From positions 217,716 to 281,715 of the forward strand of contig NZ_JAIELN010000012.1 in assembly GCF_019753045.1 (NCBI RefSeq): a stretch of DNA of 64,000 nt, given 5' to 3'. A program made the position numbers and the translations under genes. The notes under the pieces are model-generated. The model was not told the DNA's origin. It made no database searches and saw only the letters and a program-made list of their open reading frames with translations. Below are positions 19,577 through 29,628 of the stretch, one piece after another. The DNA is from Hyphomicrobium sp. (GTDB lineage Bacteria; Pseudomonadota; Alphaproteobacteria; Rhizobiales; Hyphomicrobiaceae). Position 1 is the first letter of the stretch; each line of letters begins with the position of its first letter.

Positions 19577-20239
19577 TCAGCCAGAGCTTGGAGCGTGGCT
19601 GTCGAAGCCGACGATGAGCTCATATTCTCCGGGCCGCGATCCTTCCGCGATCGGGAAGGTAACGGTCCGCACTGTCGAGAAATAGCTGATCGGCTTGTCG
19701 AGGCCGACGTTGACGTCGACCTTCACGCTGTCGCTCGCGACTTTGGTGCGCTTGGAATCGTTGACGGCGACCGTGATCGGCAACGTGACGTTGCCGGGTT
19801 GTCCCTTCGGGCCGAGAAGGAGGCGGCCGGAGAAACCGTATTTCACCGTCACGCGTCCAGGCTCGATTTGGCATTCGCGAGCGGTCTTCGTGATTTCGCC
19901 GCGTTGCGCGACGGCGAGAGCGTCGCCCACGCGGCCAGCTTGATAGAATGTGATGTAGTTGTCATGCGGCGCGATAATGAGCCGCGGACAGCCGGCGTCG
20001 ACCGCGCCCACAAAGGTACTGCCCGTCGTCGGGTCGCTCGATTTGGCGGCGTCGAGCAATTGGGCCTCAGACACCGAGGAAATCTGTGGATTTTCAGACG
20101 AGCCGCCGCCGAACATGCCGCCGCCGAGGCCTGACGTCAAAGACGACATCCCGCAGCCGCCCAGCGCCGCCAGCGTGACCGCAAGCGAAGCGGTTGCGCA
20201 CGTCCGGGCCGGCGCAAACAAACGGCGCGCCGCCGTCAC
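19577..20239 (-). CDS. Putative envelope lipoprotein, unknown function
   Basis: The N-terminus carries a signal peptide with lipobox LAALGGC, so the mature protein should be lipid-anchored. The remainder looks like a beta-rich periplasmic domain with the conserved-looking block CPRLIIAPHDNYITFYQAG. The GTG at 20239 gives a normal 29-residue signal; the track start at 20455 would read through the ispH upstream region. No enzymatic motif is visible. It is monocistronic, diverging from ispH and converging with the atp operon. Confidence 0.75.
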   Translation of the reverse strand: MTAARRLFAPARTCATASLAVTLAALGGCGMSSLTSGLGGGMFGGGSSENPQISSVSEAQLLDAAKSSDPTTGSTFVGAVDAGCPRLIIAPHDNYITFYQAGRVGDALAVAQRGEITKTARECQIEPGRVTVKYGFSGRLLLGPKGQPGNVTLPITVAVNDSKRTKVASDSVKVDVNVGLDKPISYFSTVRTVTFPIAEGSRPGEYELIVGFDSHAPSSG

Positions 20240-20405
20240 ATCCTTGTTGTAAGGATGCCGATAACCCGAATTGAGCAACGTTGACCCCCAAGGTTCAAAG
20301 TCCCGGCCCCTTGTATTGTCCGAAAAGCACCGTAGCATCCGATACCTGCGGCCCTCAAATGCATTTTCATGCCTGTCGAACGAGTATAAAGGACGTCTTT
20401 CTTCC

Positions 20406-21410
20406 ATGTCGGGCCTTAACCAAACCAAAGCGACCGTGCAAAAGCCGCCTCTCAAGATCCTACTTGCTGCCCCGCGCGGTTTCTGCGCCGGTGTCGATCG
20501 CGCGATTCAAATCGTAGAACAGGCTTTGACGAAATTCGGCGCCCCCGTCTACGTTCGACATGAAATCGTGCACAACCGTTATGTTGTTGATTCCCTGAGA
20601 GCTAAAGGCGCCGTTTTTGTGAAGGAGCTGGATGAGATTCCAGATACCTCGCAGCCCGTGATCTTTTCGGCACATGGCGTGAGCAAGGCGATCCCCGAAG
20701 CGGCGCGCGGCCGGAACATGTTCGTCGTCGACGCGACGTGTCCGCTCGTGTCGAAAGTCCATATGGAAACGGCTCGTCACCACGAGCAGGGCCGCGAGAT
20801 TCTGCTGGTCGGCCATCGTGGGCATCCGGAAGTTGTCGGCACGCTCGGGCAGCTTCCCGAAGGCGCGATAACGCTCGTCGAATCCGTCGAGGACGTGCGC
20901 GCCTTCCAACCGAAAGACCCTTCGAACCTCGCCTATGTTACGCAGACGACGCTCTCGCTCGACGATACCGCCGAGATCGTTGCCGTGTTGAAGGAGCGTT
21001 TTCCCGGGATTGGCGGCCCGGTCAAAGAGGACATCTGCTACGCAACGACCAACCGGCAAAACGCAGTCAAAGCCTTGGCCCCGCAGATCGACGGCCTGAT
21101 CGTTGTCGGCGGTCCGAAAAGCTCGAATTCGCTTCGCCTGGTCGAAGTCGCAGCACGCGCGGGCTGCAAATTTTCCTTCCTCGTCGAACGCGCGGCGGAC
21201 ATTCCGTGGGAGAAGCTCGAAGGCGCGCAGACCGTCGGCATCACAGCCGGAGCTTCGGCGCCCGAGATTATCGTCGAAGAAGTGGTCGAAGCCTTCCGCA
21301 GCCGCTATGATATCACCATCGACGTCGTCACGACGCTCGAGGAGCGCGTGATCTTCAATGTGCCGCGAGAAGTCCGAGTCGCGCGCGCTCCCATCGAGCA
21401 GCAGCACTAG
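20406..21410 (+). CDS. ispH: 4-hydroxy-3-methylbut-2-enyl diphosphate reductase
   Basis: Last step of the MEP isoprenoid pathway, making IPP and DMAPP with a 4Fe-4S cluster. The three cluster cysteines are in [22 protein letters not shown] and [10 protein letters not shown]. The catalytic region FSAHGVS is present. The length from the ATG at 20406 (334 residues) matches the family, while the track start adds 45 unrelated residues. It begins a three-gene run with thrB and rnhA. Confidence 0.96.
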   Translation: MSGLNQTKATVQKPPLKILLAAPRGFCAGVDRAIQIVEQALTKFGAPVYVRHEIVHNRYVVDSLRAKGAVFVKELDEIPDTSQPVIFSAHGVSKAIPEAARGRNMFVVDATCPLVSKVHMETARHHEQGREILLVGHRGHPEVVGTLGQLPEGAITLVESVEDVRAFQPKDPSNLAYVTQTTLSLDDTAEIVAVLKERFPGIGGPVKEDICYATTNRQNAVKALAPQIDGLIVVGGPKSSNSLRLVEVAARAGCKFSFLVERAADIPWEKLEGAQTVGITAGASAPEIIVEEVVEAFRSRYDITIDVVTTLEERVIFNVPREVRVARAPIEQQH

Positions 21411-21431
21411 CTCCATTCAGCGCGCGGGAAC

Positions 21432-22403
21432 ATGGCCGTCTATACCGAAGTCAGCGACGACGAACTTGCGCGTTTTATCGATGGATATGCGCTCGGCAGG
21501 CTGCTCTCATTCAAAGGTATCGCCGAAGGCGTCGAGAACACCAACTATCTGGTGCACACGACAGACGGAACCTTCATTCTTACGCTCTATGAAAAGCGCG
21601 TCGATCCTGCCGACTTGCCGTTCTTCCTCGGATTGATGGAACATCTTTCGGCGGCGGGCGTGACTTGTCCGCTGCCAGTGCGCGACAAGAGCGGCCGCAT
21701 TCTCAACGAGCTTGCGGGGCGGCAGGCAGCGCTCATTACTTTCCTTGAAGGCGTTTGGCCAAAGCGGCCCAAGGTCGTCCATGTCCAAGAGCTTGGGAAG
21801 GCGCTCGCGCAAATGCATATCGCGGGCGAAGGCTTTCCGTTGAAGCGAGCCAATGCGTTGGGTCTCGCCGGCTGGCGGCCGCTATTCGACAAGTTTTCGT
21901 CACGAACGGAAGAAATCTGCGACGGCCTTCACGATCTGATCGCGGACGAGCTTCGTTATCTCGAGCTCTCGTGGCCGAAGGATTTGCCGCAGGGAGTCAT
22001 CCACGCGGATCTCTTTCCGGATAACGTCTTCTTCGTCGAGGACGCGCTTTCCGGCATCATCGACTTCTACTTCGCGTGCAACGATGCCCTCGCCTACGAT
22101 ATTGCCGTGTGCCTCAATGCCTGGTGCTTCGACGCGAAATCGCAATACGAGCCGCAGAAGGGAGCCGCGCTTCTCGCCGGTTACGATAGCGTTCGCCCCT
22201 TGACCGATGCCGAGCGCGCGGCAATGCCGGTGCTTGCCCGCGGTGCGGCGATGCGCTTTCTGCTGACGCGCAGCTACGACTGGCTCAACACGCCGAAGGA
22301 TGCGCTGGTCGCTCGCAAAGATCCCGCTGACTATGTTCGGCGGCTCAAATTTCACCAATCCGTCGGCAGTATTGCCGACTACACGGCACAGCTCACTTCA
22401 TGA
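21432..22403 (+). CDS. thrB: Homoserine kinase (ThrB2, APH-fold)
   Basis: Phosphorylates homoserine for threonine synthesis. It belongs to the aminoglycoside-phosphotransferase-like branch used by alphaproteobacteria, not the GHMP branch. Visible are GVENTNYLV near the N-terminus, the catalytic loop [13 protein letters not shown] and the metal motif IIDFYFA. The length is 323 residues. Its stop overlaps the rnhA start (ATGA), implying translational coupling. The partner enzyme thrC is about 9 kb away on the other strand. Confidence 0.94.
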   Translation: MAVYTEVSDDELARFIDGYALGRLLSFKGIAEGVENTNYLVHTTDGTFILTLYEKRVDPADLPFFLGLMEHLSAAGVTCPLPVRDKSGRILNELAGRQAALITFLEGVWPKRPKVVHVQELGKALAQMHIAGEGFPLKRANALGLAGWRPLFDKFSSRTEEICDGLHDLIADELRYLELSWPKDLPQGVIHADLFPDNVFFVEDALSGIIDFYFACNDALAYDIAVCLNAWCFDAKSQYEPQKGAALLAGYDSVRPLTDAERAAMPVLARGAAMRFLLTRSYDWLNTPKDALVARKDPADYVRRLKFHQSVGSIADYTAQLTS

Positions 22404-22885
22404 CCGACGAACGACCGAAAGTTCTGATCTATAGCGATGGTGCCTGCTCGGGAAATCCCGGGCCCGGCGGCTGGGGCGCGATACTGATTTCCGGCGAGCA
22501 CCGCAAGGAAATCAACGGCGGCGAGAAACTGACGACGAACAACCGCATGGAGCTCAAGGCGGCAATCTCCGCTCTCGAAGCGCTGAAGAAGAGGAGCGAG
22601 GTCGATCTCTTCACGGACAGCGTCTATGTCCGGAACGGCATCATGTCATGGATTCACGGCTGGAAGAAAAACGGCTGGCGGACCGCCGACAAGAAGCCGG
22701 TTAAAAACGCCGAACTCTGGCAAGAGCTCGACGCGCTCCGCAGCAAGCATCACGTGACGTGGCACTGGCTGAAGGGCCATGCCGGTCACCCGGAGAACGA
22801 GCGCGCCGATGAGCTAGCGCGCATCGCCATGGCGCCGTTCAAGTCCGGCGGCCGCGCTAGTCTGCCTGCCGGCAACTCAAAGTGA
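22400..22885 (+). CDS. rnhA: Ribonuclease HI
   Basis: Degrades RNA in RNA-DNA hybrids. The four catalytic carboxylates are visible in [33 protein letters not shown] and [12 protein letters not shown]. The length, 161 residues, is normal. The start overlaps the thrB stop by 4 bases. Its 3' end overlaps the converging peroxiredoxin gene by 9 bases. The window thus encodes both RNase H types. Confidence 0.97.
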   Translation: MTDERPKVLIYSDGACSGNPGPGGWGAILISGEHRKEINGGEKLTTNNRMELKAAISALEALKKRSEVDLFTDSVYVRNGIMSWIHGWKKNGWRTADKKPVKNAELWQELDALRSKHHVTWHWLKGHAGHPENERADELARIAMAPFKSGGRASLPAGNSK

Positions 22886-23374
22886 GCGGTCGATCATCGA
22901 ACAGAGCGTCGCCGCGCTCGACTTCTCGGCGATGGGCGTGCTGTCCTCGACGTTCAAGACTTTGACAACGCCGTTGTCGACCAGCATCGCGTAGCGCTTC
23001 GACCTCAACCCGAGGCCGAAGTTCGATAGATCGATTTCCAATCCAACGGCCTTGGCGAAATCGCCGGAGCCGTCTGCCAGCATTTCGATCTTGCCGGTCG
23101 CGCCGGTGTCCTTCGCCCAGTTCGTCAGAACGAAAATGTCGTTCACGGCCGTACAGGCGATGGTGTCGATCCCCTTTGCCTTGAGTTCGTCGACGCGATC
23201 GACGAAGCCCGGCATATGGCTCTTGCTGCAGGTCGGCGTATAGGCGCCGGGGACGGCAAAGATCGCGACTTTCTTGCCGGAGAAGACATCGCTGATCGAC
23301 TTAGGCTCGGGTCCGTTAGCTCCCATCACTGTGAACTTGCCGTCCGGCAGATGATCTCCGACCTTGATCGCCAT
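22877..23374 (-). CDS. Peroxiredoxin (Prx5-like)
   Basis: Thiol peroxidase that reduces peroxides. The peroxidatic cysteine is Cys49 in [16 protein letters not shown]. Other cysteines lie in [10 protein letters not shown] and AATLCSM. The length of 165 residues from the ATG at 23374 fits the Prx5/AhpE-like group, and AGAGGGA precedes that ATG; the track start at 23461 is too long. The C-terminal end overlaps rnhA tail-to-tail. The electron donor is not evident. Confidence 0.94.
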   Translation of the reverse strand: MAIKVGDHLPDGKFTVMGANGPEPKSISDVFSGKKVAIFAVPGAYTPTCSKSHMPGFVDRVDELKAKGIDTIACTAVNDIFVLTNWAKDTGATGKIEMLADGSGDFAKAVGLEIDLSNFGLGLRSKRYAMLVDNGVVKVLNVEDSTPIAEKSSAATLCSMIDRSL

Positions 23375-23453
23375 ATCGTCCCTCTGGGTTTGCGCGCCCC
23401 ATGTCGCTCCGTCGGCTCGTGGCAGGCGGTTTCTATGTAGCGACTGCAAACGG

Positions 23454-24281
23454 CTACTCAAGCGTAATCGTCGTCTCGGACTGACCCTTGCCGTCGATCA
23501 TCGTGACCGTCAGGGGCTTCCCTTTCAGATCCTTGATGTCGACGCCATCGGTCAGATCGACTTCGAATACGGCCTTGCCTGCATCGTCCTTTATCCGTTT
23601 CGGCAACGGCACATAAATGCCGCCTGGCCCTTCAACGAAAGCGTCGGCGGTTGGCGGAGCGGCCGTCTCGACGTCCAGAACGAGCTTCGGCTTGCCGGAG
23701 CTTTGATCGAGACGCCAAGCGGCGAGCGCCGGATCGATCCCAGGTCGCGGTTTCACGCCTGGAACCTCGGTGAGGACCTTCGACAGCTCGTCGGACGTTC
23801 CAACGTCGGGGGGAATGACAAGTTGCAGCTCGGCTTCTGCAGGAATGCAGATGTCTTTGCAGACCCCGTAAGAGACCTTGCCATGGAGCGTGACCGGTTT
23901 GCTCGCGTCTTTCGGCGTCACCAATACGGGAAAGAGGACGCCGCCGTTTTTGTATCCGACGACATCTCCCGCCTTGTCGTGCAGGCGATGCGGAGCCGGA
24001 TAAAGCACGGTCGCCGAGGCAAGGTTGTCGGATCCCTGCCAGTCGAAATCGGGTGGTACGCCGCCCGCGTCACCCGGCGACTTCCAATATGTTTTCCAAC
24101 CGTCCGGCATCGCCACATCGACGCCCGCGTAGAGTCCGGGCTCTTGCCCCCTCGTCGCGCGTCCGGCCACGAGCCGCGCCTTGTTGTTGAACCCTTCATG
24201 CCAATCGGAGGCGACGGGGCCTGGATCGCTCCACGCTGCGACGGTGCTGAGAACAAAAAACGCTATAGCCAATCTGATCAC
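23454..24281 (-). CDS. DsbD N-terminal-domain-like periplasmic protein
   Basis: An exported protein with the DsbD alpha-domain fold. It has a signal peptide (IRLAIAFFVLSTVAAWS), GWKTYWKSPGDAG near the start of the domain, and the redox cysteine pair in SYGVCKDICIPAEAEL. It has no membrane-spanning or thioredoxin parts, so it is a stand-alone alpha-like domain. It may take electrons from another transporter, for example a CcdA-like protein. The GTG at 24281, with AAAGG upstream, is the best start. It lies 79 bases downstream of the peroxiredoxin start, in tail-to-head order. Confidence 0.8.
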   Translation of the reverse strand: MIRLAIAFFVLSTVAAWSDPGPVASDWHEGFNNKARLVAGRATRGQEPGLYAGVDVAMPDGWKTYWKSPGDAGGVPPDFDWQGSDNLASATVLYPAPHRLHDKAGDVVGYKNGGVLFPVLVTPKDASKPVTLHGKVSYGVCKDICIPAEAELQLVIPPDVGTSDELSKVLTEVPGVKPRPGIDPALAAWRLDQSSGKPKLVLDVETAAPPTADAFVEGPGGIYVPLPKRIKDDAGKAVFEVDLTDGVDIKDLKGKPLTVTMIDGKGQSETTITLE

Positions 24282-24454
24282 AACATTTCGCCTTTCGATG
24301 ATTGGTTTCACGATCGCGCCTTCAGAGGCGTTCCCGGGCCGCATAAGTTTTCTCTCGAATTATACGCTGGGGCGAAGCTTGGCGTTAGAGAGGCGTCTTT
24401 ATTGCATTCTTGGGCATCTTCACGTCGGCGTACTATGGGGTTAGTCTCACCCAT

Positions 24455-25072
24455 ATGAAAGCAAGCCGACAGACGGGCCAGACAGGCGGGCCAGACATAA
24501 AGCTCGAAGGGCAGCTCCTCATCGCCATGCCCGCGATGACTGACCGGAGATTCCAGCGCTCGGTCATCTACATGTGCGCCCATTCGCCGGAAGGGGCCAT
24601 GGGCCTCATCATCAATCAGCGCGCTAACCACATCACCGCGCCGGATCTCCTGGAACGGCTGGGCATATCGTCCCGCAATCCCGATGATGAGATCACGAGC
24701 GAGGTGCTGTCGCTTTCCATTCAAGTCGGAGGCCCCGTCGAGACGGGTCGCGGGTTCGTGCTGCATAGCTCCGACTATTTTTCCGAGGATTCGACGCTCG
24801 CGATCGAGCAGGGCGTTTGTTTGACGGCGACGATCGACATTTTAAAGGCCATCGCGCAAGGCCGCGGTCCCGCCCGGGCGCTGCTGGCGCTCGGTTACGC
24901 CGGCTGGTCGCCGGGGCAGCTCGAAATCGAGATGCAAGCCAACGGTTGGCTGCATTGCCCGGCCGATCCGGAACTGATCTTCGACGAGGATCTCGAAAAC
25001 AAATATTCCCGGGCGCTGGCAAAAATGGGAATCGATCTGTCGCACCTCGTCAGCGACGCCGGACACGCCTAG
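24455..25072 (+). CDS. YqgE/AlgH family protein
   Basis: Conserved bacterial protein of uncertain function. The family signature is [20 protein letters not shown] followed by [23 protein letters not shown] and [16 protein letters not shown] are also typical. The length is 205 residues from the ATG at 24455; the track start at 24410 adds 15 unrelated residues. It is a single gene diverging from the DsbD-like gene and converging with the GGDEF/EAL gene. Confidence 0.93.
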   Translation: MKASRQTGQTGGPDIKLEGQLLIAMPAMTDRRFQRSVIYMCAHSPEGAMGLIINQRANHITAPDLLERLGISSRNPDDEITSEVLSLSIQVGGPVETGRGFVLHSSDYFSEDSTLAIEQGVCLTATIDILKAIAQGRGPARALLALGYAGWSPGQLEIEMQANGWLHCPADPELIFDEDLENKYSRALAKMGIDLSHLVSDAGHA

Positions 25073-25105
25073 GGTCCCTGATTTCCCCTATCCCGTTGCC
25101 TTAAT

Positions 25106-28100
25106 TCAGGCTCCCGAGCTCACCTTGGGGGCTGCCTTCTGCTCGCTCGTCGTCGCGTCGGGCGTAGCCGGGCCGCCGCTTGTTCGTCCCGTCGGCAGAG
25201 GCGTACCGGCTAGTCTTGCCAGGCTGGCTGCGATCGAGGGCGGCAGCGTCGAGAAATCCGGCTGTGTCGACGGCTGAGACGGGAAGCCGGCGCCATTGGA
25301 CGGCAGGGGCGGCGGGGCGCCCGGCGGCGGTACAATGGTCGGCGTATCGCTTCTCAGCGACGCCGGCACGATCGACGGAGCGGCCAAAGGCGAGGTTGGA
25401 AGCGGGGGCATAGCCGCCGGGGCCGGTGGCGGCGCGGCGCTGGCTCGGGCCAACGCGTCCGCCAGCGGAGAGACGATATTCGGCTGGGCCTTTTCGGGGG
25501 CCCGATCCTTCGGAGGCTGCATGATTGAAGGCAGCGGACTTCCGTTTTGCAGACTTGGTTGCAACCCCGGCTGCGAATTTGGCTTCTGCAGGCCTGCTGG
25601 CGGCGGCGCGAGATGTGGCGCCACGTTGTGAGGCGGTGGGACCGCGTCAGCTCCCTTCGCTGCAAGAGGCCGTGATTGTGCCGGAGGCTGTTGCTTCGGC
25701 TGAGCCGACTGCGGGAACGGCGCCGGCATCGAGATCGGTGGGGCGACAGGCGCGTCGTTTGTCCGCTGGCGGTTATCGGAACGCCCATTCGCTGCGCCGT
25801 TCAGTGCACCGTTGAGTGCGCCATTCAAAGGGGGTGCGATCGCGGCAGCGCCGTTCATGCGCGCCTTGGCGTTTACGGGTGCCGGGGCTGGTGTCGGTGC
25901 CGCTTTCTGACGTTGGCGCACGACGGACCCTGATGGCAGGGCTGCTTGCTTTGCGGCCGCAGCAATCCGGGCCGGGTCGACCGGCTTCTCTTCGGGCGAT
26001 GGTGTTTTGGCCGGAGGGGCAAGCGCGCGTGCCGGCTTTTTCGCAATCTCCTTGCTTGGACTTTTCGGCTTCGGCCGGAAGAAGCCGCGCGGCTGCAGCT
26101 TACGCTCGGAACGCCGGACCATCTTCAAGAGCTGGGAAACGGCGCGATCGGGGATCGGCTCTCCGAAATGGTAGCCCTGCGCGTATTCGCAGCCGATCGA
26201 GCGCAAGAAGCTGGCTTCGTCGGCGCGTTCGACGCCTTCGGCCGCAATCGTCTTCGTGAGTTCGTGAGCAAGCGCAACCATCGAGCGCACGATCGCCGCG
26301 CCGTCGCCCGTGCCGCTACCGCGGACAAGTTCGCCGTTGATCTTGATCGTGTCGAACGGGAAACGATGGAGATAAGCGAGCGAAGAAAAGCCCGTGCCGA
26401 AGTCGTCAAGCGTCAGCTCGACGCCCGAACCGCGCAACAGCTTCAGAACCTCTACTGCCTGCTCCGGATTATCCATGAGCAGGCTCTCGGCAATCTCCAG
26501 CCTCATTGTACCGACGGGCGCGATGTTGCGGCCGAGGATTTGTCGGATTTCCTGCACCGACTCGGGCCGGAAAAGCTGGCGTCCCGAAACATTCACGGTG
26601 ACGAACAGCGGGCGCTCGGAACGCGGCAGCTCCAACACCCAGCGCGCCACGTCCTTTGCCGCTCGCAGCAGGAGATGAGAATTGAGCTTAATGAGAAGCT
26701 CGGTATCGTCAGTGTCGGAAATGACCGCGAGCGGGTTCACGAGACCGAGCTTCGGATGGTCCCAGCGCAACTGGGCTTCAAAGCCTGCGAGCTCTTTGGT
26801 CGGAAGATAGACGATCGGCTGATAGAGGACCTTGAGCTGGCCCTTTTCGATCGACCGCGCGAGATCGGCCTCGACCTCGGCATTGATATTGCGGTCGCGG
26901 CGCATTCCAGGTTCGAAGGTCTCGATACGGTCGGTGCCGCCTTGCTTCGCGCGGTACATCGCAAGCTGGGCATCATTCAGCAGATCGCCGTCTGCGCCCT
27001 GCGTTCCGTCCCAAAGTGCAATGCCAATCGAACCGGTCAGCACGACTTCCTGATTTGCGAGCGCTATCGGTGCGCGAAGCGAGCGGCGCACGCGTTCGGC
27101 AAGCGCCGGAAGGTTCCGCGCTTCGCGCTCGCCAGTGAACAACATAGCGAACTGATCGCCGCCGACGCGCGCGACGGTGTCCTGCGGTCCGCAATGACGT
27201 TGGAGACGGCTGGCAACTGTCAACAGCAGGCTATCGCCGCGGACGAGGCCGAGGGACGCGTTCGCACTCTTGAACTTGTCGATGTCGATGTAGATAACCG
27301 CGGGCTTCACGGTGTTGTCGGTCTTGGCGCGGATCATGACCGTCTTGAGACGATCGAGAAACAGCTCGCGGTTTGGAAGGCCCGTCAGGCTGCAATGGAC
27401 GGCATCGTGCAGGAGTCTCTCATAGGCCCGCTTGGTATCGGACACGTCCCGCAGGAGGCCGACGCAGCGTAGCGTCCGGCCATCGGAGTTCGGCACGCTC
27501 GCCGCCTCGAGTTCAAACCAGCGCCAGCTGTTGTCCGCGTGGCGCAGGCGGAAATCGCTTTTGATCCTTATCCCGGAGCGTTCCTGAGCCGACATCAACG
27601 TGACGCGGAAGCGCTCCTTGTCGGTCGGGTGCACGTGCTTCAGGAACTCGTCGACCTTGGTCGATAGCTCGCCGGGCATTAACGAGAGCGCGACCTCGAC
27701 TTCCGGTCCGACCTTGATCTCGTCGCGGCGAATGTTCCATTCCCAAACGGTCGATCCGGATGCTGCAAGCGCCAGCGATCTTCCTGTCAGTTCCGTCGGC
27801 GCGCCCGCGTAAGACATATCGGAGGAGCGGAACGCGAACTGCGTTACCGTGAAGCCCATCAGAATGACGACGAGGACGAGGCCGGCGACGAGGCTCGCGA
27901 CTACGACGTCGCCCGACATGCGGCCGCTGAGCGTCATTCCCGTCGCAAAAATCCAGACGAGGAAGAGCAGCCATGTCGGCACGAGCGAGAGCGCGCGATC
28001 CTGTCCTTTCGCCGCCAGGAAAATGGTGAAGAGGCCGCCGACGCCGCCAATCGCAAGGAACGAAAGACGCGCAAACGTTGCAGCGAGACGAGGATCGATG

Positions 28101-29014
28101 ACGGCGACGGCAATGAGCGTCAGCTGCGCCACCATCCAGACGCCGATCATCATCCGGACCAGGCCGTGCCATAACGCGAGGCGCAGAAATGTCGTGAGGA
28201 AGATGACGAAACTCGACGCCATCGCGGCTTCGCCCGCCGCTCGGTAGACGGCGTTATCCTCGGGCCGCAAGTTGAACAGCTTATGGAAGAAGCCGAAATC
28301 AACGCAGAGATAGGTGAGCACCGTCCAGGCGACGAGCGCCGCAGCGGGGAAGATCAGTTTATGGTTGGCTGCGAAAATCGCCGTCAGGAAGATCGCGAGC
28401 AGGCCGGTCAGGCCGAGCATCGCACCGTTGAATAGCTGACGGTCGCGGCTCTTGATTTCGTAATCGATCGGTTGCCAGAGATACATGCGCGCGTAGCGCT
28501 CGCCGGCAAGCTCGGCGACGTAGGTGATCGTCTGACCCGGCTCGAGCGTGATGCGGAACACGTCGGCCTTATCGCTCTTGATGCGCTCGGGCACGAAGCC
28601 GACCGAGGGCGTGACGCTTTCGATGCGGCGTGCATCGAGATCGGGCCAGACCGTTCCCGAGCCGACGATCGTGTAGCGGTCGGCGGTCAGCAGCCGTTCG
28701 AGGGATTTGTCGGTTTTGTTGGTGAGCGCGAACACCATCCAGTTCGGGCTGGTGCCCGGCACGGAGGCTCGCACCGTCATGCGGCCTGTAACGCCGTCAG
28801 CGCCCGGGGCGGTTTCGACCTGGAGACTGTCGCCGCGGCCTTCGTAGGCTTCGCCGAGCGTCGTGATCTCGAGGCGATCCTGATCGCCTTGCACGGGAAT
28901 AGGGGTCAGGGCTTCGGCTCGTCCCGCGAGCGCCATGAGGCACAACGCCAGAACGCCCAGCATGGACAGCCAGGATTTGCCGTATCTCCCCCAGTCCATC
29001 CCCCCAGCTCCCAT
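25106..29014 (-). CDS. Large membrane GGDEF/EAL signalling protein with proline-rich tail
   Basis: About 1302 residues from the ATG at 29014, which overlaps the upstream GNAT stop (TGATG). Order of parts: signal peptide; periplasmic beta domain (to ~190); about seven membrane helices (~195-395), 7TMR-DISM-like; PAS-like domain (~405-520); GGDEF-like domain with the altered motif GGDQF near 617; EAL-like domain (~730-965) with EAQLRW in place of EALLRW; then a Pro/Ala/Gln-rich tail of ~330 residues. The EAL domain keeps VNVSGRQL, LDDFGTGFSSL, AEGVE and QGY, so phosphodiesterase activity is possible. The GGDEF half is probably inactive or regulatory. A cyclic-di-GMP link is inferred, and the external signal is unknown. 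Confidence 0.9.
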   Translation of the reverse strand: MGAGGMDWGRYGKSWLSMLGVLALCLMALAGRAEALTPIPVQGDQDRLEITTLGEAYEGRGDSLQVETAPGADGVTGRMTVRASVPGTSPNWMVFALTNKTDKSLERLLTADRYTIVGSGTVWPDLDARRIESVTPSVGFVPERIKSDKADVFRITLEPGQTITYVAELAGERYARMYLWQPIDYEIKSRDRQLFNGAMLGLTGLLAIFLTAIFAANHKLIFPAAALVAWTVLTYLCVDFGFFHKLFNLRPEDNAVYRAAGEAAMASSFVIFLTTFLRLALWHGLVRMMIGVWMVAQLTLIAVAVIDPRLAATFARLSFLAIGGVGGLFTIFLAAKGQDRALSLVPTWLLFLVWIFATGMTLSGRMSGDVVVASLVAGLVLVVILMGFTVTQFAFRSSDMSYAGAPTELTGRSLALAASGSTVWEWNIRRDEIKVGPEVEVALSLMPGELSTKVDEFLKHVHPTDKERFRVTLMSAQERSGIRIKSDFRLRHADNSWRWFELEAASVPNSDGRTLRCVGLLRDVSDTKRAYERLLHDAVHCSLTGLPNRELFLDRLKTVMIRAKTDNTVKPAVIYIDIDKFKSANASLGLVRGDSLLLTVASRLQRHCGPQDTVARVGGDQFAMLFTGEREARNLPALAERVRRSLRAPIALANQEVVLTGSIGIALWDGTQGADGDLLNDAQLAMYRAKQGGTDRIETFEPGMRRDRNINAEVEADLARSIEKGQLKVLYQPIVYLPTKELAGFEAQLRWDHPKLGLVNPLAVISDTDDTELLIKLNSHLLLRAAKDVARWVLELPRSERPLFVTVNVSGRQLFRPESVQEIRQILGRNIAPVGTMRLEIAESLLMDNPEQAVEVLKLLRGSGVELTLDDFGTGFSSLAYLHRFPFDTIKINGELVRGSGTGDGAAIVRSMVALAHELTKTIAAEGVERADEASFLRSIGCEYAQGYHFGEPIPDRAVSQLLKMVRRSERKLQPRGFFRPKPKSPSKEIAKKPARALAPPAKTPSPEEKPVDPARIAAAAKQAALPSGSVVRQRQKAAPTPAPAPVNAKARMNGAAAIAPPLNGALNGALNGAANGRSDNRQRTNDAPVAPPISMPAPFPQSAQPKQQPPAQSRPLAAKGADAVPPPHNVAPHLAPPPAGLQKPNSQPGLQPSLQNGSPLPSIMQPPKDRAPEKAQPNIVSPLADALARASAAPPPAPAAMPPLPTSPLAAPSIVPASLRSDTPTIVPPPGAPPPLPSNGAGFPSQPSTQPDFSTLPPSIAASLARLAGTPLPTGRTSGGPATPDATTSEQKAAPKVSSGA
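25794..25829 (-). repeat. 12-bp tandem repeat within the proline-rich tail
   Basis: Three in-frame 12-base units (gcgccgttcagt, gcaccgttgagt, gcgccattcaaa) encode the peptide repeat LNGA LNGA LNGA on the minus strand. This is typical of slippage-prone low-complexity linkers. Confidence 0.7.
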
Positions 29015-29622
29015 CAGCGCCCCCGCTCCGTTCCGCCGGGGACCGGCCCAACGGCAAGACGCGCGTACAGCAAGTGATCTTCCCACCGGCCATTGATCTT
29101 GAGGTAGGCGCGCGCGAGCCCTTCCCGCTGGAAGCCGGCAAATTCGAGAACACGCATGGACGCATAATTCGTCAACATGATCGCCGCTTCGATGCGATGC
29201 AGCCGCAGAACATTGAAGGCCATCGGCAGGATCATGCTGACGGCTTCGCGCATGTGGCCACGGCCTGCGTAGTTCACGCCCATCCAGTAGCCGAGCGACG
29301 CCGTTTGCGCGGATCCGCGCCGGACATTCGAGAGCGTTACGCCGCCGATCAGGGCGCCCGTCGCATTTTCAAAAATGAAATAGGGATACGAGATGTCGTT
29401 GTGCACGTCCTTCGCGTAGGCGCGCAGCCGACGGCGAAACATGGTGCGTGAAAGATCATCCTGCGCCCACGTCGGCTCCCAAGGCGTGAGGTGGGCTCGG
29501 CTGGCTTCCCGGAGGTCGGACCATTCGGCGTAATCCGACGCCACCGGTTGACGCAGCGTCAGCGCGGGGCCCTGTACGGTCTCGAAATCTTCATCAGGGC
29601 GGATGGAGCGAAGAAATGCCAC
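29014..29622 (-). CDS. GNAT-family N-acetyltransferase (RimJ/RimL-like)
   Basis: A 202-residue acetyltransferase. The acetyl-CoA-binding region GYWMGVNYAGRGHMREAV fits GNAT motif A, and RIEAAIMLTNYASMRVLEFAGFQREG is the C-terminal RimJ/RimL signature. It is likely to acetylate an N-terminal alpha-amine, possibly of a ribosomal protein; the actual substrate is inferred. It lies 6 bases after the M16 peptidase stop and overlaps the GGDEF/EAL start, so it sits in a tight minus-strand run. Confidence 0.88.
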   Translation of the reverse strand: MAFLRSIRPDEDFETVQGPALTLRQPVASDYAEWSDLREASRAHLTPWEPTWAQDDLSRTMFRRRLRAYAKDVHNDISYPYFIFENATGALIGGVTLSNVRRGSAQTASLGYWMGVNYAGRGHMREAVSMILPMAFNVLRLHRIEAAIMLTNYASMRVLEFAGFQREGLARAYLKINGRWEDHLLYARLAVGPVPGGTERGR

Positions 29623-29628
29623 GCTGTC

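Noticed and set aside
25946-27472. 508-codon plus-strand ORF
   Set aside because: Antisense of the GGDEF/EAL gene.
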